DNA of 64,000 bases, taken from positions 1 to 64,000 of the forward strand of contig JAPLDL010000019.1 of assembly GCA_026391735.1 (NCBI GenBank), given 5' to 3'. Shown piece after piece: positions 53,982 to 61,851 of the stretch (positions are counted from its first letter, which is position 1; each line of letters begins with the position of its first letter). Both the position numbers and the translations under genes were made by a program. The notes under the pieces are model-generated. The model was not told the DNA's origin. It worked only from the letters and a program-made list of their open reading frames with translations, and did no database searches. This DNA comes from Bacteroidota bacterium (GTDB lineage: Bacteria > Bacteroidota > Bacteroidia > Bacteroidales > FEN-979).

Positions 53982-54665
53982 ATGTCTGAACAGCTAAACC
54001 CTTCTGTTGAAGAGAGTTGGAAGATCGTCTTGCAGGATGAATTCGTGAAGCCATATATGGCTGAGCTGAAGGCATTTCTCGTGGATGCGAAAAAAAAATA
54101 CCGGGTCTTTCCACCGGGATCATTAATTTTCAATGCGTTTAATCAGACGCCATTTAATGATGTAAAAGTGGTGATCCTTGGGCAGGATCCCTATCATGGT
54201 TATGGTGAAGCTCACGGATTATGTTTTTCGGTACTTGAAGGGATAACAAAACCCCCATCGCTGGTCAATATTTTCAAAGAGATTGAAAATGACCTCGGGA
54301 TCAAACAGCCAAAGAATGGCAACCTCACTGCCTGGGCCCGGCAAGGAGTGTTGTTGCTGAATGCTACACTTACAGTCAGGGAAAACCTGGCAGGATCTCA
54401 TCAGAACAAAGGCTGGGAATCTTTTACCGACGAAGCTATCAGGCAACTTTCGGCCCGGCGCGAAGGTCTTATCTTTGTGCTTTGGGGGAAATTCGCTGGA
54501 GCTAAGACCGGGTTGATCGATGCTTCAAAGCATTTTATCCTGTCGGCCCCGCATCCGTCGCCATTCTCGGCCAATAGAGGTTTTTTCGGCTGCAGGCATT
54601 TTTCCCGCATCAATGAGTTGCTCAGGCAAATGGGTAAACAGGAGATCGACTGGAGGTTGGAATGA
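53982..54665 (+). CDS. ung: Uracil-DNA glycosylase, family 1
   Basis: 227 residues. Motif VVILGQDPYHG contains the catalytic Asp, and APHPSPFSANRGFFG carries the leucine-loop His region. It removes uracil from DNA as the first step of base excision repair. The MbnP-like gene starts within its stop codon (ATGA, 54662-54665), so ung, mbnP-like, the di-heme peroxidase gene and ispE may form one operon. Confidence 0.97.
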   Translation: MSEQLNPSVEESWKIVLQDEFVKPYMAELKAFLVDAKKKYRVFPPGSLIFNAFNQTPFNDVKVVILGQDPYHGYGEAHGLCFSVLEGITKPPSLVNIFKEIENDLGIKQPKNGNLTAWARQGVLLLNATLTVRENLAGSHQNKGWESFTDEAIRQLSARREGLIFVLWGKFAGAKTGLIDASKHFILSAPHPSPFSANRGFFGCRHFSRINELLRQMGKQEIDWRLE

Positions 54666-55519
54666 ATACAATCGCTATGCTCATAAGTAAAAAAACAGCC
54701 ATTATTGTTTTTATAACCTTTGTGGCAACAGGTGTTATAATTTTCACCTCATGCCATAAATCGGGGGTAACTGAAGATGGGGCAGTCAATCCCACCACCC
54801 TGATCATCAGGTTTGAAAACAAGGTAGATACGCTCCCGCTTATACTGGATTCAATGATGTATAAGAATTCATCAAACGACTTTTATGAGGTGACCGACCT
54901 GCAGTATTTCATCTCGGATATCACACTCCATAAAAACGACGGATCAGCATTTACATCGACCAATAACAATGGGATTCATTATATTGATTCAAGGCTGCCT
55001 TCAAGTTTACTATGGATCATTAACAGCTCAGTTCCTTCCGGATCCTTTGATTCAATCTCTTTCACTTTTGGAATTAATGCGGAAAAGAATTATTCCTACC
55101 GGTACCTGAATCCGCCCGAACGGGATATGAACTGGCCGGAGATTTTGGGAGGAGGATATCACTATATGAAAATGAACCTGATGTGGAAGAAAGCCGGTAT
55201 GAACCGGTCGTACCCGTTCAATTTCCATCTCGGGATCGGGCAGATCTATAAAGGGAATGTCGTCAATACCGATTCAATCCTGCGTTATGTGCAGAATTTC
55301 TTTTACGTGAAGTTACCATCATCCGGGTTTTCAATCGGCCAGGGACAGGTAATATATATTGTCATCACGATGAATCTGAATAACTGGTTCAGCGGTGATA
55401 ATGACTTTGATTTTGCGAATTACCCCAATATGATGATGCAAAACCAAACAGCTATGAATAATGCCTGCATGAATGGAAGGAATGCGTTTACAGTCAGGTT
55501 TACCAGCGGGGGGGAATGA
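54662..55519 (+). CDS. MbnP-family lipoprotein
   Basis: 285 residues, a predicted lipoprotein (GVIIFTSC, Cys31). The mature part fits the MbnP-like domain: LIIRFENKVDTLPLIL, VTDLQYFISDITLHKNDGS, FTFGINAEKN, RDMNWPEILGGGYHYMKMNL and FHLG. MbnP proteins are periplasmic partners of MauG-like di-heme enzymes. In methanobactin gene clusters the partner MbnH oxidises a Trp of MbnP to kynurenine, giving copper binding. The downstream gene encodes such a di-heme protein, so the same relationship is likely. No methanobactin precursor gene is present here. The start overlaps the ung stop by four bases. Confidence 0.83.
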   Translation: MNTIAMLISKKTAIIVFITFVATGVIIFTSCHKSGVTEDGAVNPTTLIIRFENKVDTLPLILDSMMYKNSSNDFYEVTDLQYFISDITLHKNDGSAFTSTNNNGIHYIDSRLPSSLLWIINSSVPSGSFDSISFTFGINAEKNYSYRYLNPPERDMNWPEILGGGYHYMKMNLMWKKAGMNRSYPFNFHLGIGQIYKGNVVNTDSILRYVQNFFYVKLPSSGFSIGQGQVIYIVITMNLNNWFSGDNDFDFANYPNMMMQNQTAMNNACMNGRNAFTVRFTSGGE

Positions 55520-55532
55520 GGAACGGGATGCT

Positions 55533-55668
55533 GGATAGCTGGATAGCTGGATAGCTGGATAGCGGGATAGCTGGATAGCTGGATAACTGGATAGCTGGAT
55601 AACTGGATAACTGGATAGCGGGATAGCTGGATAGCTGGATAGCTGGATAACTGGATAACTGGATAGCG
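55533..55668. repeat. Octamer tandem array (GGATAGCT)
   Basis: Seventeen consecutive 8-base units, GGATAGCT with the variants GGATAACT and GGATAGCG, fill the gap between the mbnP-like stop and the peroxidase start. The start codon at 55671 sits in the next degenerate unit (GGATGAAA). Both strands are open in one frame over the array, but that coding is repeat-derived. Confidence 0.95.
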
Positions 55669-55670
55669 GG

Positions 55671-56879
55671 ATGAAAATTGAACATAAAGCTTTATATAAA
55701 AAATCGGGTCCTGGGTCCTGGATTCTGCATCCTGCATCCTGCATCCTGTATCTTGCATCCCTGCTCATCATCTCAGCCTCATGCACTAAGAGTTCACAGG
55801 ATACCGCAACGGCTAAGGCAACGCCTTACGTCATCAGGATACCGAAATATTTTCCTACAGAATTGAATATCCCGGCCGATAACCCGATGACAGTTGAAGG
55901 GGTTGAACTTGGGCGGGCGCTGTTTCATGACGGCAGGATATCGGGCCGCACTGATCCCGATTCCATGATGTGTTGTTCGACCTGCCATATTCAGTCACAT
56001 TCATTTGTCTGCGGACTGGATAATCCCCGCTTCCCCGGCGGGCGTCCGCATGGACTTACAGGGATCCCAACTCCTCATTTCATGCTACCCATGATCAACC
56101 TGGTTTGGGTAAATAACGGGTATCTGTGGAATGGGGCCCTGGCGCCGGCTAATCCCCTTGAGGCAAAACGCGGGCTTGAAGATATGTGCTGGATGGCGAT
56201 TGTGGCTCCCCACGAAATGATTGGTGACACAAACCGTTCCAAAGCTCTCATCCAGAGTATCAGCGGATACCCTGAGATGTTTGAGAAGGCCTTTGGCAGC
56301 AAGACTGTCACTGTTAAGAATATGGGCAGGGCGATTGCCCAGTTTGTAAGGACCCTGATCTCGGCAAATTCAAAGTTCGACCGCTTCCTCGAAGGGAAAG
56401 TCCAGCTCAATGAAAAGGAACGCAGGGGCTATGTCCTGTTCATGACCGAAACCGGGGGGGATTGTTTCCACTGCCACGGAGGGGAAGGTAACCCGCTGTT
56501 TACTACCAACCTGTTTTACAACAACGGGATGGACAGTGTATTTACCGATTTGAATGACCGGTACGGTTTTACGGGCAACACTATGGATATTGGTGTGTAC
56601 GTGGCACCAACCTTGAGAAATGTGGTATTTACGGCTCCCTATATGCATGACGGCAGGTTTAAAACCCTGGAGGAGGTGATTGATTTCTATAGCTCGGGCG
56701 TGGTCTGGTCGCCAAGTATAAGTCCGCTGATGCACCATGTTATGACTCATGGGGTACAACTGACCCCTTCCCAGAAATCGGATCTGAAAGATTTCATACT
56801 AACGCTTACCGACAGCAGTTTTGTAACAAATACTACCTTTGCCAGGCCGGCCAGACTGCCCGGAGAGAAACAGGAATAA
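55671..56879 (+). CDS. Di-heme cytochrome c peroxidase/MauG/MbnH-family lipoprotein
   Basis: 402 residues. Two c-type heme sites are visible, C102-S-T-C-H106 and C265-F-H-C-H269, with LGRALFHDGRISG before the first and FTAPYMHDGRFKTLEEVIDFY near the end, all hallmarks of bacterial di-heme peroxidases. The predicted lipid-anchored Cys is C38 (IISASC). It follows the MbnP-like gene, as MbnH follows MbnP, so oxidation of that partner is likelier than bulk peroxide removal (inference). The signal peptide (about residues 12-38) is encoded largely by a heptamer array, and the start codon arises at the end of an octamer array. No better start exists before residue 64. Confidence 0.9.
   Translation: MKIEHKALYKKSGPGSWILHPASCILYLASLLIISASCTKSSQDTATAKATPYVIRIPKYFPTELNIPADNPMTVEGVELGRALFHDGRISGRTDPDSMMCCSTCHIQSHSFVCGLDNPRFPGGRPHGLTGIPTPHFMLPMINLVWVNNGYLWNGALAPANPLEAKRGLEDMCWMAIVAPHEMIGDTNRSKALIQSISGYPEMFEKAFGSKTVTVKNMGRAIAQFVRTLISANSKFDRFLEGKVQLNEKERRGYVLFMTETGGDCFHCHGGEGNPLFTTNLFYNNGMDSVFTDLNDRYGFTGNTMDIGVYVAPTLRNVVFTAPYMHDGRFKTLEEVIDFYSSGVVWSPSISPLMHHVMTHGVQLTPSQKSDLKDFILTLTDSSFVTNTTFARPARLPGEKQE
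55707..55760. repeat. Heptamer array (CATCCTG) inside a signal peptide
   Basis: Consecutive 7-base units GGTCCTG (twice), GATTCTG, CATCCTG (three times), TATCTTG and a last partial unit lie within the peroxidase coding sequence and encode most of its hydrophobic leader. Confidence 0.88.
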
Positions 56880-56882
56880 ACC

Positions 56883-57695
56883 ATGATCGTTAAAGCGAAT
56901 TCCAAAATAAACCTCGGACTGAATGTCGTGCGAAAGCGGGTCGATGAATATCACGACATAGAAACGGTATTCTATCCTCTTGGGCTTTGTGATATAATTG
57001 ATGTTAATGTGTCTGCGGATGGCGTGTTCCGGTATGCATCATCAGGGTTAAAGATCCCCGGAGATACAGCCTCAAACCTTTGCGTCAAAGCCTTTGAACT
57101 TCTGAAAGAACATTTTCAGATACCCGGTGCCGATATTCAGCTTCAGAAGAACATCCCAATGGGGTCAGGCCTTGGAGGTGGCTCTTCCGACGGGGCATTT
57201 GTCCTCAAAGCCCTAAATGATCTGTTCAGACTCGGACTTGGAGCTGTCCAACTTAAAGCCTTTGCATCACGGCTGGGCAGCGATTGCACTTTTTTTATTG
57301 AGAATTCACCTGCATTTGCAAAAGGAAGGGGAGAACTGCTTGAGAAAATTCACCTTGACCTGTCAGAATATTATATCTTGCTCGTGAACCCTCAGGTCCA
57401 TATGAGCACTGCGGAAGCCTATGCGATGATGCAGCCGGCGAGGCCTGCAGCATCCCTTAAAGAGATCATTAAACTGCCCGTGAGCCAATGGAAAGACAAT
57501 ATGTTCAATGATTTTGAAGGACCTGTCTTCCAGAGGTTCCCATTAATAAGCAAGATTAAAGACCTCCTGTACGAAAAAGGAGCAGTATATGCCTCCATGA
57601 GCGGCAGTGGTTCAGCGGTATACGGTTTGTTTACCGAAATTCCTGCGGTCGAAGGATTGTTCCCGGGATGCTTTGTCTGGATTTCGGGGAGGTAG
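56883..57695 (+). CDS. ispE: 4-diphosphocytidyl-2-C-methyl-D-erythritol kinase
   Basis: 270 residues of the GHMP kinase family. N-terminal KANSKINLGLNVVRKR..YHDIETVFYPL and the ATP loop IPMGSGLGGGSSDGA (about 90-105) identify IspE, and SGSGSAVYGLF is the C-terminal glycine-rich motif. It phosphorylates CDP-methylerythritol in the non-mevalonate isoprenoid pathway. It begins three bases after the peroxidase stop. Its own stop overlaps the first unit of a heptamer array. Confidence 0.96.
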   Translation: MIVKANSKINLGLNVVRKRVDEYHDIETVFYPLGLCDIIDVNVSADGVFRYASSGLKIPGDTASNLCVKAFELLKEHFQIPGADIQLQKNIPMGSGLGGGSSDGAFVLKALNDLFRLGLGAVQLKAFASRLGSDCTFFIENSPAFAKGRGELLEKIHLDLSEYYILLVNPQVHMSTAEAYAMMQPARPAASLKEIIKLPVSQWKDNMFNDFEGPVFQRFPLISKIKDLLYEKGAVYASMSGSGSAVYGLFTEIPAVEGLFPGCFVWISGR

Positions 57696-57750
57696 CCGGC
57701 AGTCAGCTGTTGGCAGCTGGCATTTGACTTCCGGGTGCCGGCTTCCGGCT
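57695..57750. repeat. Degenerate heptamer array (GCCGGCA/TCCGGCT)
   Basis: Eight 7-base units (GCCGGCA, GTCAGCT, GTTGGCA, GCTGGCA, TTTGACT, TCCGGGT, GCCGGCT, TCCGGCT) fill exactly the interval between the ispE stop and the stop of the convergent permease gene. The unit sequence is degenerate but the register is kept. Confidence 0.65.
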
Positions 57751-58826
57751 TATTTCGGCGCAATCCTGAGCAATACAAATGCGATAACACCGAAGATCAC
57801 ATTCGGAATCCATACAGCCACAAAGGGTTGAAGGTTCCCGAAAGTTGCAAAAACGGTCGAGATCTGCATAAACAGGATATAGAGAAAAGTAAGGGCCAGT
57901 CCAAAACCGAGATGCAAACCGATTCCGCCCCTGACTTTTCTTGAAGACACAGCAACCGCGATCAGCGTAAGGATCAGGGTTGCAAAGGGGTCGGAAATCC
58001 TGCTGTATCCTTTGACTTTATATTTCATCACGTCGGGGTCGCCGCGGAGTTCCTTCTTTTTAATATGTTCCTTGAGTACAAAATAATTCATGATCTTGAC
58101 CTCTTCAATGTCCTCAGTGAAATCGGCCGGCTGCAAAGGCAGCATGGTATCCAGCTTAATGCCTTTACGAATGCTTTCTTTAAGACCATTAAGCCTTCTT
58201 TCGTAAAAACTTGAAATGATCCAATGTTGCTTTACGCTGTCCCAATCGAGACGTTCGGCTTTCAGCTTATAAATTAACTCCTTTTTTTCGAACTTTTCAA
58301 TTGTGAATTTCCACCCGCTTTTTGTCTTGATATTGAAGTTCTCAAGGTAAATGAATGTCCCGGGGCTTATCTGCCTGTGGATATTCATATCGTTGAACTC
58401 TTTGGGGTCTTTAATATATTTCTTTTCAAAAGCGAACATTCCCTGGTTGGTATAAGGGATAATGAAATTGGCGAGCATAAATGAGAGAAATGCTAGGATC
58501 AGTGCCGAGGTAATATACGGAAGCAGCAGCCTCCGAAAGCTAACACCGCTTGCCAGGATCGCAATGATCTCTGAATTCGAAGCCATCTTTGAAGTAAAAA
58601 AGATAACGGCGATGAAGGTGAGAAGATAGCTGAATAAGTTGATGAAATAGGGGATGAAGTTGAAATAGTAATCGACAATAATTGCAGTAAGCGGAGGTTT
58701 GGTACGCAGGAAATCGTCGATCCTCTCAGAAATATCAAAGATCACCACGATAAAGATAAGGAGGATCAACGTGAAGAAGAATGTCCCCAGGAACTTACGG
58801 ATGATATACAAGTCAATCGTTCGCAT
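57750..58826 (-). CDS. LptF/LptG-family permease (YjgP/YjgQ)
   Basis: 358 residues from the Met at 58826 (MRTIDLYIIRKFLGTFFFTLI), overlapping the stop of the upstream gene by one base (TGATG); a longer frame exists but runs antisense-free into that gene. Three N-terminal and three C-terminal membrane helices flank a periplasmic beta-jellyroll, the fold of the LptF/LptG permeases that pull LPS out of the inner membrane. Bacteroidetes LptF and LptG cannot be told apart here. The usual partner is not in the window. Confidence 0.92.
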   Translation of the reverse strand: MRTIDLYIIRKFLGTFFFTLILLIFIVVIFDISERIDDFLRTKPPLTAIIVDYYFNFIPYFINLFSYLLTFIAVIFFTSKMASNSEIIAILASGVSFRRLLLPYITSALILAFLSFMLANFIIPYTNQGMFAFEKKYIKDPKEFNDMNIHRQISPGTFIYLENFNIKTKSGWKFTIEKFEKKELIYKLKAERLDWDSVKQHWIISSFYERRLNGLKESIRKGIKLDTMLPLQPADFTEDIEEVKIMNYFVLKEHIKKKELRGDPDVMKYKVKGYSRISDPFATLILTLIAVAVSSRKVRGGIGLHLGFGLALTFLYILFMQISTVFATFGNLQPFVAVWIPNVIFGVIAFVLLRIAPK

Positions 58827-60532
58827 CAGTATATTTCCATCATTTGATAATTCATGTTCCTGGCCGGGGGCACCCAGCCGTTGGAAACGGAGACCCAAAA
58901 GTAATAATTCCCAGGTTGTGAAGGTGTCATGAAACGTATACTGGTATCCCTGGTAGCTCCCGCGATGACCATATTGGTAATATCGGTCGAAGGAACCATC
59001 TGGGCTAAAAACTTGTCCTTATAGTGGATATGGTAAACCAGCCAGCCCGGCATCCACTTATTCTCGTTGAACCTCACCGTGTCATGGTAAGGATTGAGTA
59101 TAGTAATCGGCAAAGTGACCGATGAGTTTACAGGAAAACGAAGGTTTTGCAATTTAAATTTAAGGCCCAGCTTATAATGGGACCTGAAATTTCCCCAAAA
59201 ACCGTAATAGGTTGTGATGCCGTTGCTGCCTGTAAATTCTTTCCGGTCGGGCAGCCAGCGCCATGGCAGAAAATCGATGACCATGATATCCTTCCCCTGC
59301 AGGCTTTTCTCAATGTCGCTCCAGTAATAATACTGGGTTCTGTGTCCCGAATAATCCTCCATGGTATACGCCGGTTTCCCGGTATAAAAAATGTACTTGG
59401 AGGTTCTTTGATAGGAGTTCAGGAACAATACAGGCCTGTCGCCGGCTTTTGCCGCAACTTCCTCAGACCATTCCTTCCACCCGTATAACTCACTGAGGTT
59501 CACAAGGCTGCGTGGAAATTTTAAATAATCATACACCAGGTAGACCCTGAGTCCGGCAGCAAATAGAAGGCTGATCAAGGCCAGAGGCATTATCCATTTT
59601 CTTAGTTTAATTTTTTCGGCGGATTTGCTGTAGGCCATGATCAGAAGCGGCGCGAAAGCCGGAACGGTCCAGTTTGGCTCGACTTTTCCCCTGAAGGTAT
59701 ATGCCATGAAAAATAGGATAAATCCAATGGCGGTGAATTTTAAACTTTTATCAAAAATGTTTTTTGGTCTGAACACGATCATCGCCCAGAAAAACACGAA
59801 AGCCATGAACGGGCCATAGATAAGGAATTGGCCGACGAAATACTCGCTGAAATATTTAAGCAGGTTGAACTGTTCAAAACTCCGTTCAAAAAGATGATAA
59901 TATACTGTAGGATGATCGTTTTGGAAGGACCATATAATATGCGGAACCATGCAAAGGATCCCGCTTGCCACGGCAATATAAAACGATCTGCTTTTCAGGA
60001 TCCTGAAATTCGACATGATCGTGAACAATATGACCAGGATGCCATTGTACTTGCTGTATATCATAGCAGCCATGATCATTCCCCAGAGCACGGCCATAAG
60101 GATACTGTCCTTTTCAAGCAGATTTTTATAGACCAGGAAAAACAAAATAGTGAAAAACAACAGGGCTACATCGGGAGCTGCCATAAATCCTCCAACCTGC
60201 GCGATCACTGTAGTAAAGCCCAGCGCCGCAAACAAAACAGGGTCTTTTACCCCGGATAGCCTGGCTACCAGGTAAAACGACAGGGTGTTGATGATCACAA
60301 AAAAGAATCTTACCCCGAATTCATTATGGAACAAGATATATCCAGCCCTGATCAGGATGCCAACCATAGGTGGATGCTCATAATACCCCCACGCAGGATG
60401 CTGTCCGTACATCCAGAACAGGGCCTCATCGTCGAACAAGCCGGTAAGCGCAGCCTGGATGAAATTGATGACCATCCAGCCGAGAAGCAGGCCCAGCAAT
60501 ATGCGTTTGTTGTATTTAACTTCGTTTATCAT
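58826..60532 (-). CDS. Glycosyltransferase family 39 (ArnT/PMT-like)
   Basis: 568 residues with about ten to eleven membrane helices. The first periplasmic loop has the acidic catalytic motif FDDEALFWMYGQHPAWGYYEHPP typical of GT39 enzymes (quoted in part; Asp-Asp-Glu). A C-terminal beta-rich periplasmic domain follows (from about 420). It transfers a sugar or aminosugar from a polyprenyl-phosphate donor to a lipid or protein on the outer face of the inner membrane. The permease start overlaps its stop, so lipid A or LPS modification and export may be linked. Confidence 0.9.
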   Translation of the reverse strand: MINEVKYNKRILLGLLLGWMVINFIQAALTGLFDDEALFWMYGQHPAWGYYEHPPMVGILIRAGYILFHNEFGVRFFFVIINTLSFYLVARLSGVKDPVLFAALGFTTVIAQVGGFMAAPDVALLFFTILFFLVYKNLLEKDSILMAVLWGMIMAAMIYSKYNGILVILFTIMSNFRILKSRSFYIAVASGILCMVPHIIWSFQNDHPTVYYHLFERSFEQFNLLKYFSEYFVGQFLIYGPFMAFVFFWAMIVFRPKNIFDKSLKFTAIGFILFFMAYTFRGKVEPNWTVPAFAPLLIMAYSKSAEKIKLRKWIMPLALISLLFAAGLRVYLVYDYLKFPRSLVNLSELYGWKEWSEEVAAKAGDRPVLFLNSYQRTSKYIFYTGKPAYTMEDYSGHRTQYYYWSDIEKSLQGKDIMVIDFLPWRWLPDRKEFTGSNGITTYYGFWGNFRSHYKLGLKFKLQNLRFPVNSSVTLPITILNPYHDTVRFNENKWMPGWLVYHIHYKDKFLAQMVPSTDITNMVIAGATRDTSIRFMTPSQPGNYYFWVSVSNGWVPPARNMNYQMMEIY

Positions 60533-60541
60533 AGTTCATGC

Positions 60542-60624
60542 TCTGAATCTGACATCTGACATCTGATATCTGACATCCGACATCTGACATCTGACATCTG
60601 ACATCTGACATCTGACATCTGATT
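60542..60624. repeat. Heptamer tandem array (TCTGACA)
   Basis: About eleven units of TCTGACA, with variants TCTGATA and TCCGACA, run between the start of the GT39 gene (60532) and the stop of tgt (60624). The array would be transcribed in the leader of the GT39 transcript if that is read from tgt. Confidence 0.92.
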
Positions 60625-61754
60625 TATAGCCTGCACATCAGTTTCACAACCATTTCCTGTTTCCATTTCGCAAAATCTCCGTCAAGAATGTGTTTACGGG
60701 CCTCCTTCATCAGCCAGATATAAAAGCCGAGATTATGCATGGTGGCAATCATGGCCGACAGCATCTCCCCTGAAATGAAAAGATGCCTTAGAAATGCCTT
60801 TGAATACTGTATATCGGAATATACATCACCTGCGGCTTCAACAGGAGAGAAATCGTCTTTCCACTTTTCATTCTTGATATTGATGATCCCGTCCCTTGTA
60901 AACAGCATTCCGTTGCGGCCATTCCTGGTGGGTATCACGCAATCGAACATATCAATGCCCAGGGCGATGCATTCCAGGATGTTGGCCGGTGTTCCTACAC
61001 CCATAAGATACCGTGGTTTTTCCTGCGGCAGGATATTGCATACCCGGCCTGTAATAGAATACATTATTTCAGCCGGCTCACCAACGCTCAACCCACCGAT
61101 GGCATAACCTGCTGCATCCTTTGATGCGATATATTCTGCGGATTGAATCCTCAGGTCCTCAAACGTACTTCCCTGTATAATGGGGAAAAGAGCCTGGGAA
61201 TAAGCATAAGGGCATTCGGTGTTATTAAAATGCTCCAGACATCGGTCGAGCCACTTATGTGTCCGGTTCAGTGATTTTTTTGCATATTCATATTCGCAGG
61301 GGAAAGGGGTGCATTCATCAAAAGCCATAATGATATCTGCTCCAAGCGAACGCTGGATATCAACGGCCGATTCGGGGGTGAAATGATGACGGGATCCGTC
61401 TATATGTGACTGGAAAACGACTCCATCGTTGGTGATCTTCCTGATATCGGTGAGTGAATAGATCTGGAACCCGCCGCTGTCGGTCAGTATTGGCCTGTCC
61501 CAGCCATTGAACTTATGCAAGCCGCCGGCTTCTTCGATAATCCTGGTCCCCGGGCGAAGGTAAAGATGGTAAGTGTTGCTGAGCATGATCTCAGCCCTTA
61601 TTTCCTCCCTGAGGTCCTTTATATGTAAGGCTTTCACCGCCCCGGCCGTGCCAACCGGCATAAAAAAAGGGGTGTGAACCAAACCATGATCAGTGATCAG
61701 AGACCCGGCCCTGGCTGAACTTCCGGGATCACGATGTTCAAGACTGAAATTCAT
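60624..61754 (-). CDS. tgt: tRNA-guanine transglycosylase
   Basis: 376 residues, full length. It exchanges guanine-34 of Asp, Asn, His and Tyr tRNAs for preQ1. TIM-barrel motifs include LTDSGGFQIYSL, MAFDECTPFPCEY and GGLSVGEPAEIMY, and the nucleophile Asp is in DMFDCVIPTRNGRNG. The zinc site usually reads C-x-C-x2-C...H. Here the equivalent segment is AAGDVYSDIQYSKAFLRHL, with all three Cys absent and the His kept. Other Bacteroidetes Tgt sequences I recall also lack them. It has its own promoter. Confidence 0.96.
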   Translation of the reverse strand: MNFSLEHRDPGSSARAGSLITDHGLVHTPFFMPVGTAGAVKALHIKDLREEIRAEIMLSNTYHLYLRPGTRIIEEAGGLHKFNGWDRPILTDSGGFQIYSLTDIRKITNDGVVFQSHIDGSRHHFTPESAVDIQRSLGADIIMAFDECTPFPCEYEYAKKSLNRTHKWLDRCLEHFNNTECPYAYSQALFPIIQGSTFEDLRIQSAEYIASKDAAGYAIGGLSVGEPAEIMYSITGRVCNILPQEKPRYLMGVGTPANILECIALGIDMFDCVIPTRNGRNGMLFTRDGIINIKNEKWKDDFSPVEAAGDVYSDIQYSKAFLRHLFISGEMLSAMIATMHNLGFYIWLMKEARKHILDGDFAKWKQEMVVKLMCRL

Positions 61755-61786
61755 CAGTAATATTAACCAAGCTGCCTATTTATCGA

Positions 61787-61794
61787 CAAAGGTA
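61787..61794 (-). promoter_or_regulatory. -7 element of tgt
   Basis: TACCTTTG on the minus strand, 32 bases upstream of the tgt start at 61754. Confidence 0.65.
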
Positions 61795-61816
61795 GGTTTT
61801 TATAACGGATTCTGAA

Positions 61817-61824
61817 TATCTTTG
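61817..61824 (+). promoter_or_regulatory. -7 element of the GT2 gene
   Basis: TATCTTTG on the plus strand, 27 bases upstream of the start at 61852; divergent from the tgt promoter. Confidence 0.65.
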
Positions 61825-61851
61825 CCGGTACCCAAACTAAAAACATGTTAA

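Noticed and set aside
55331-55786. Minus-strand open frame with many SSYPAIQL repeats
   Set aside because: The repeats are only the translation of the octamer array; no start region or conserved part.
60542-60624. CRISPR-like array of short repeats
   Set aside because: Units are 7 bases with no spacers and no cas genes; it is a simple tandem array.
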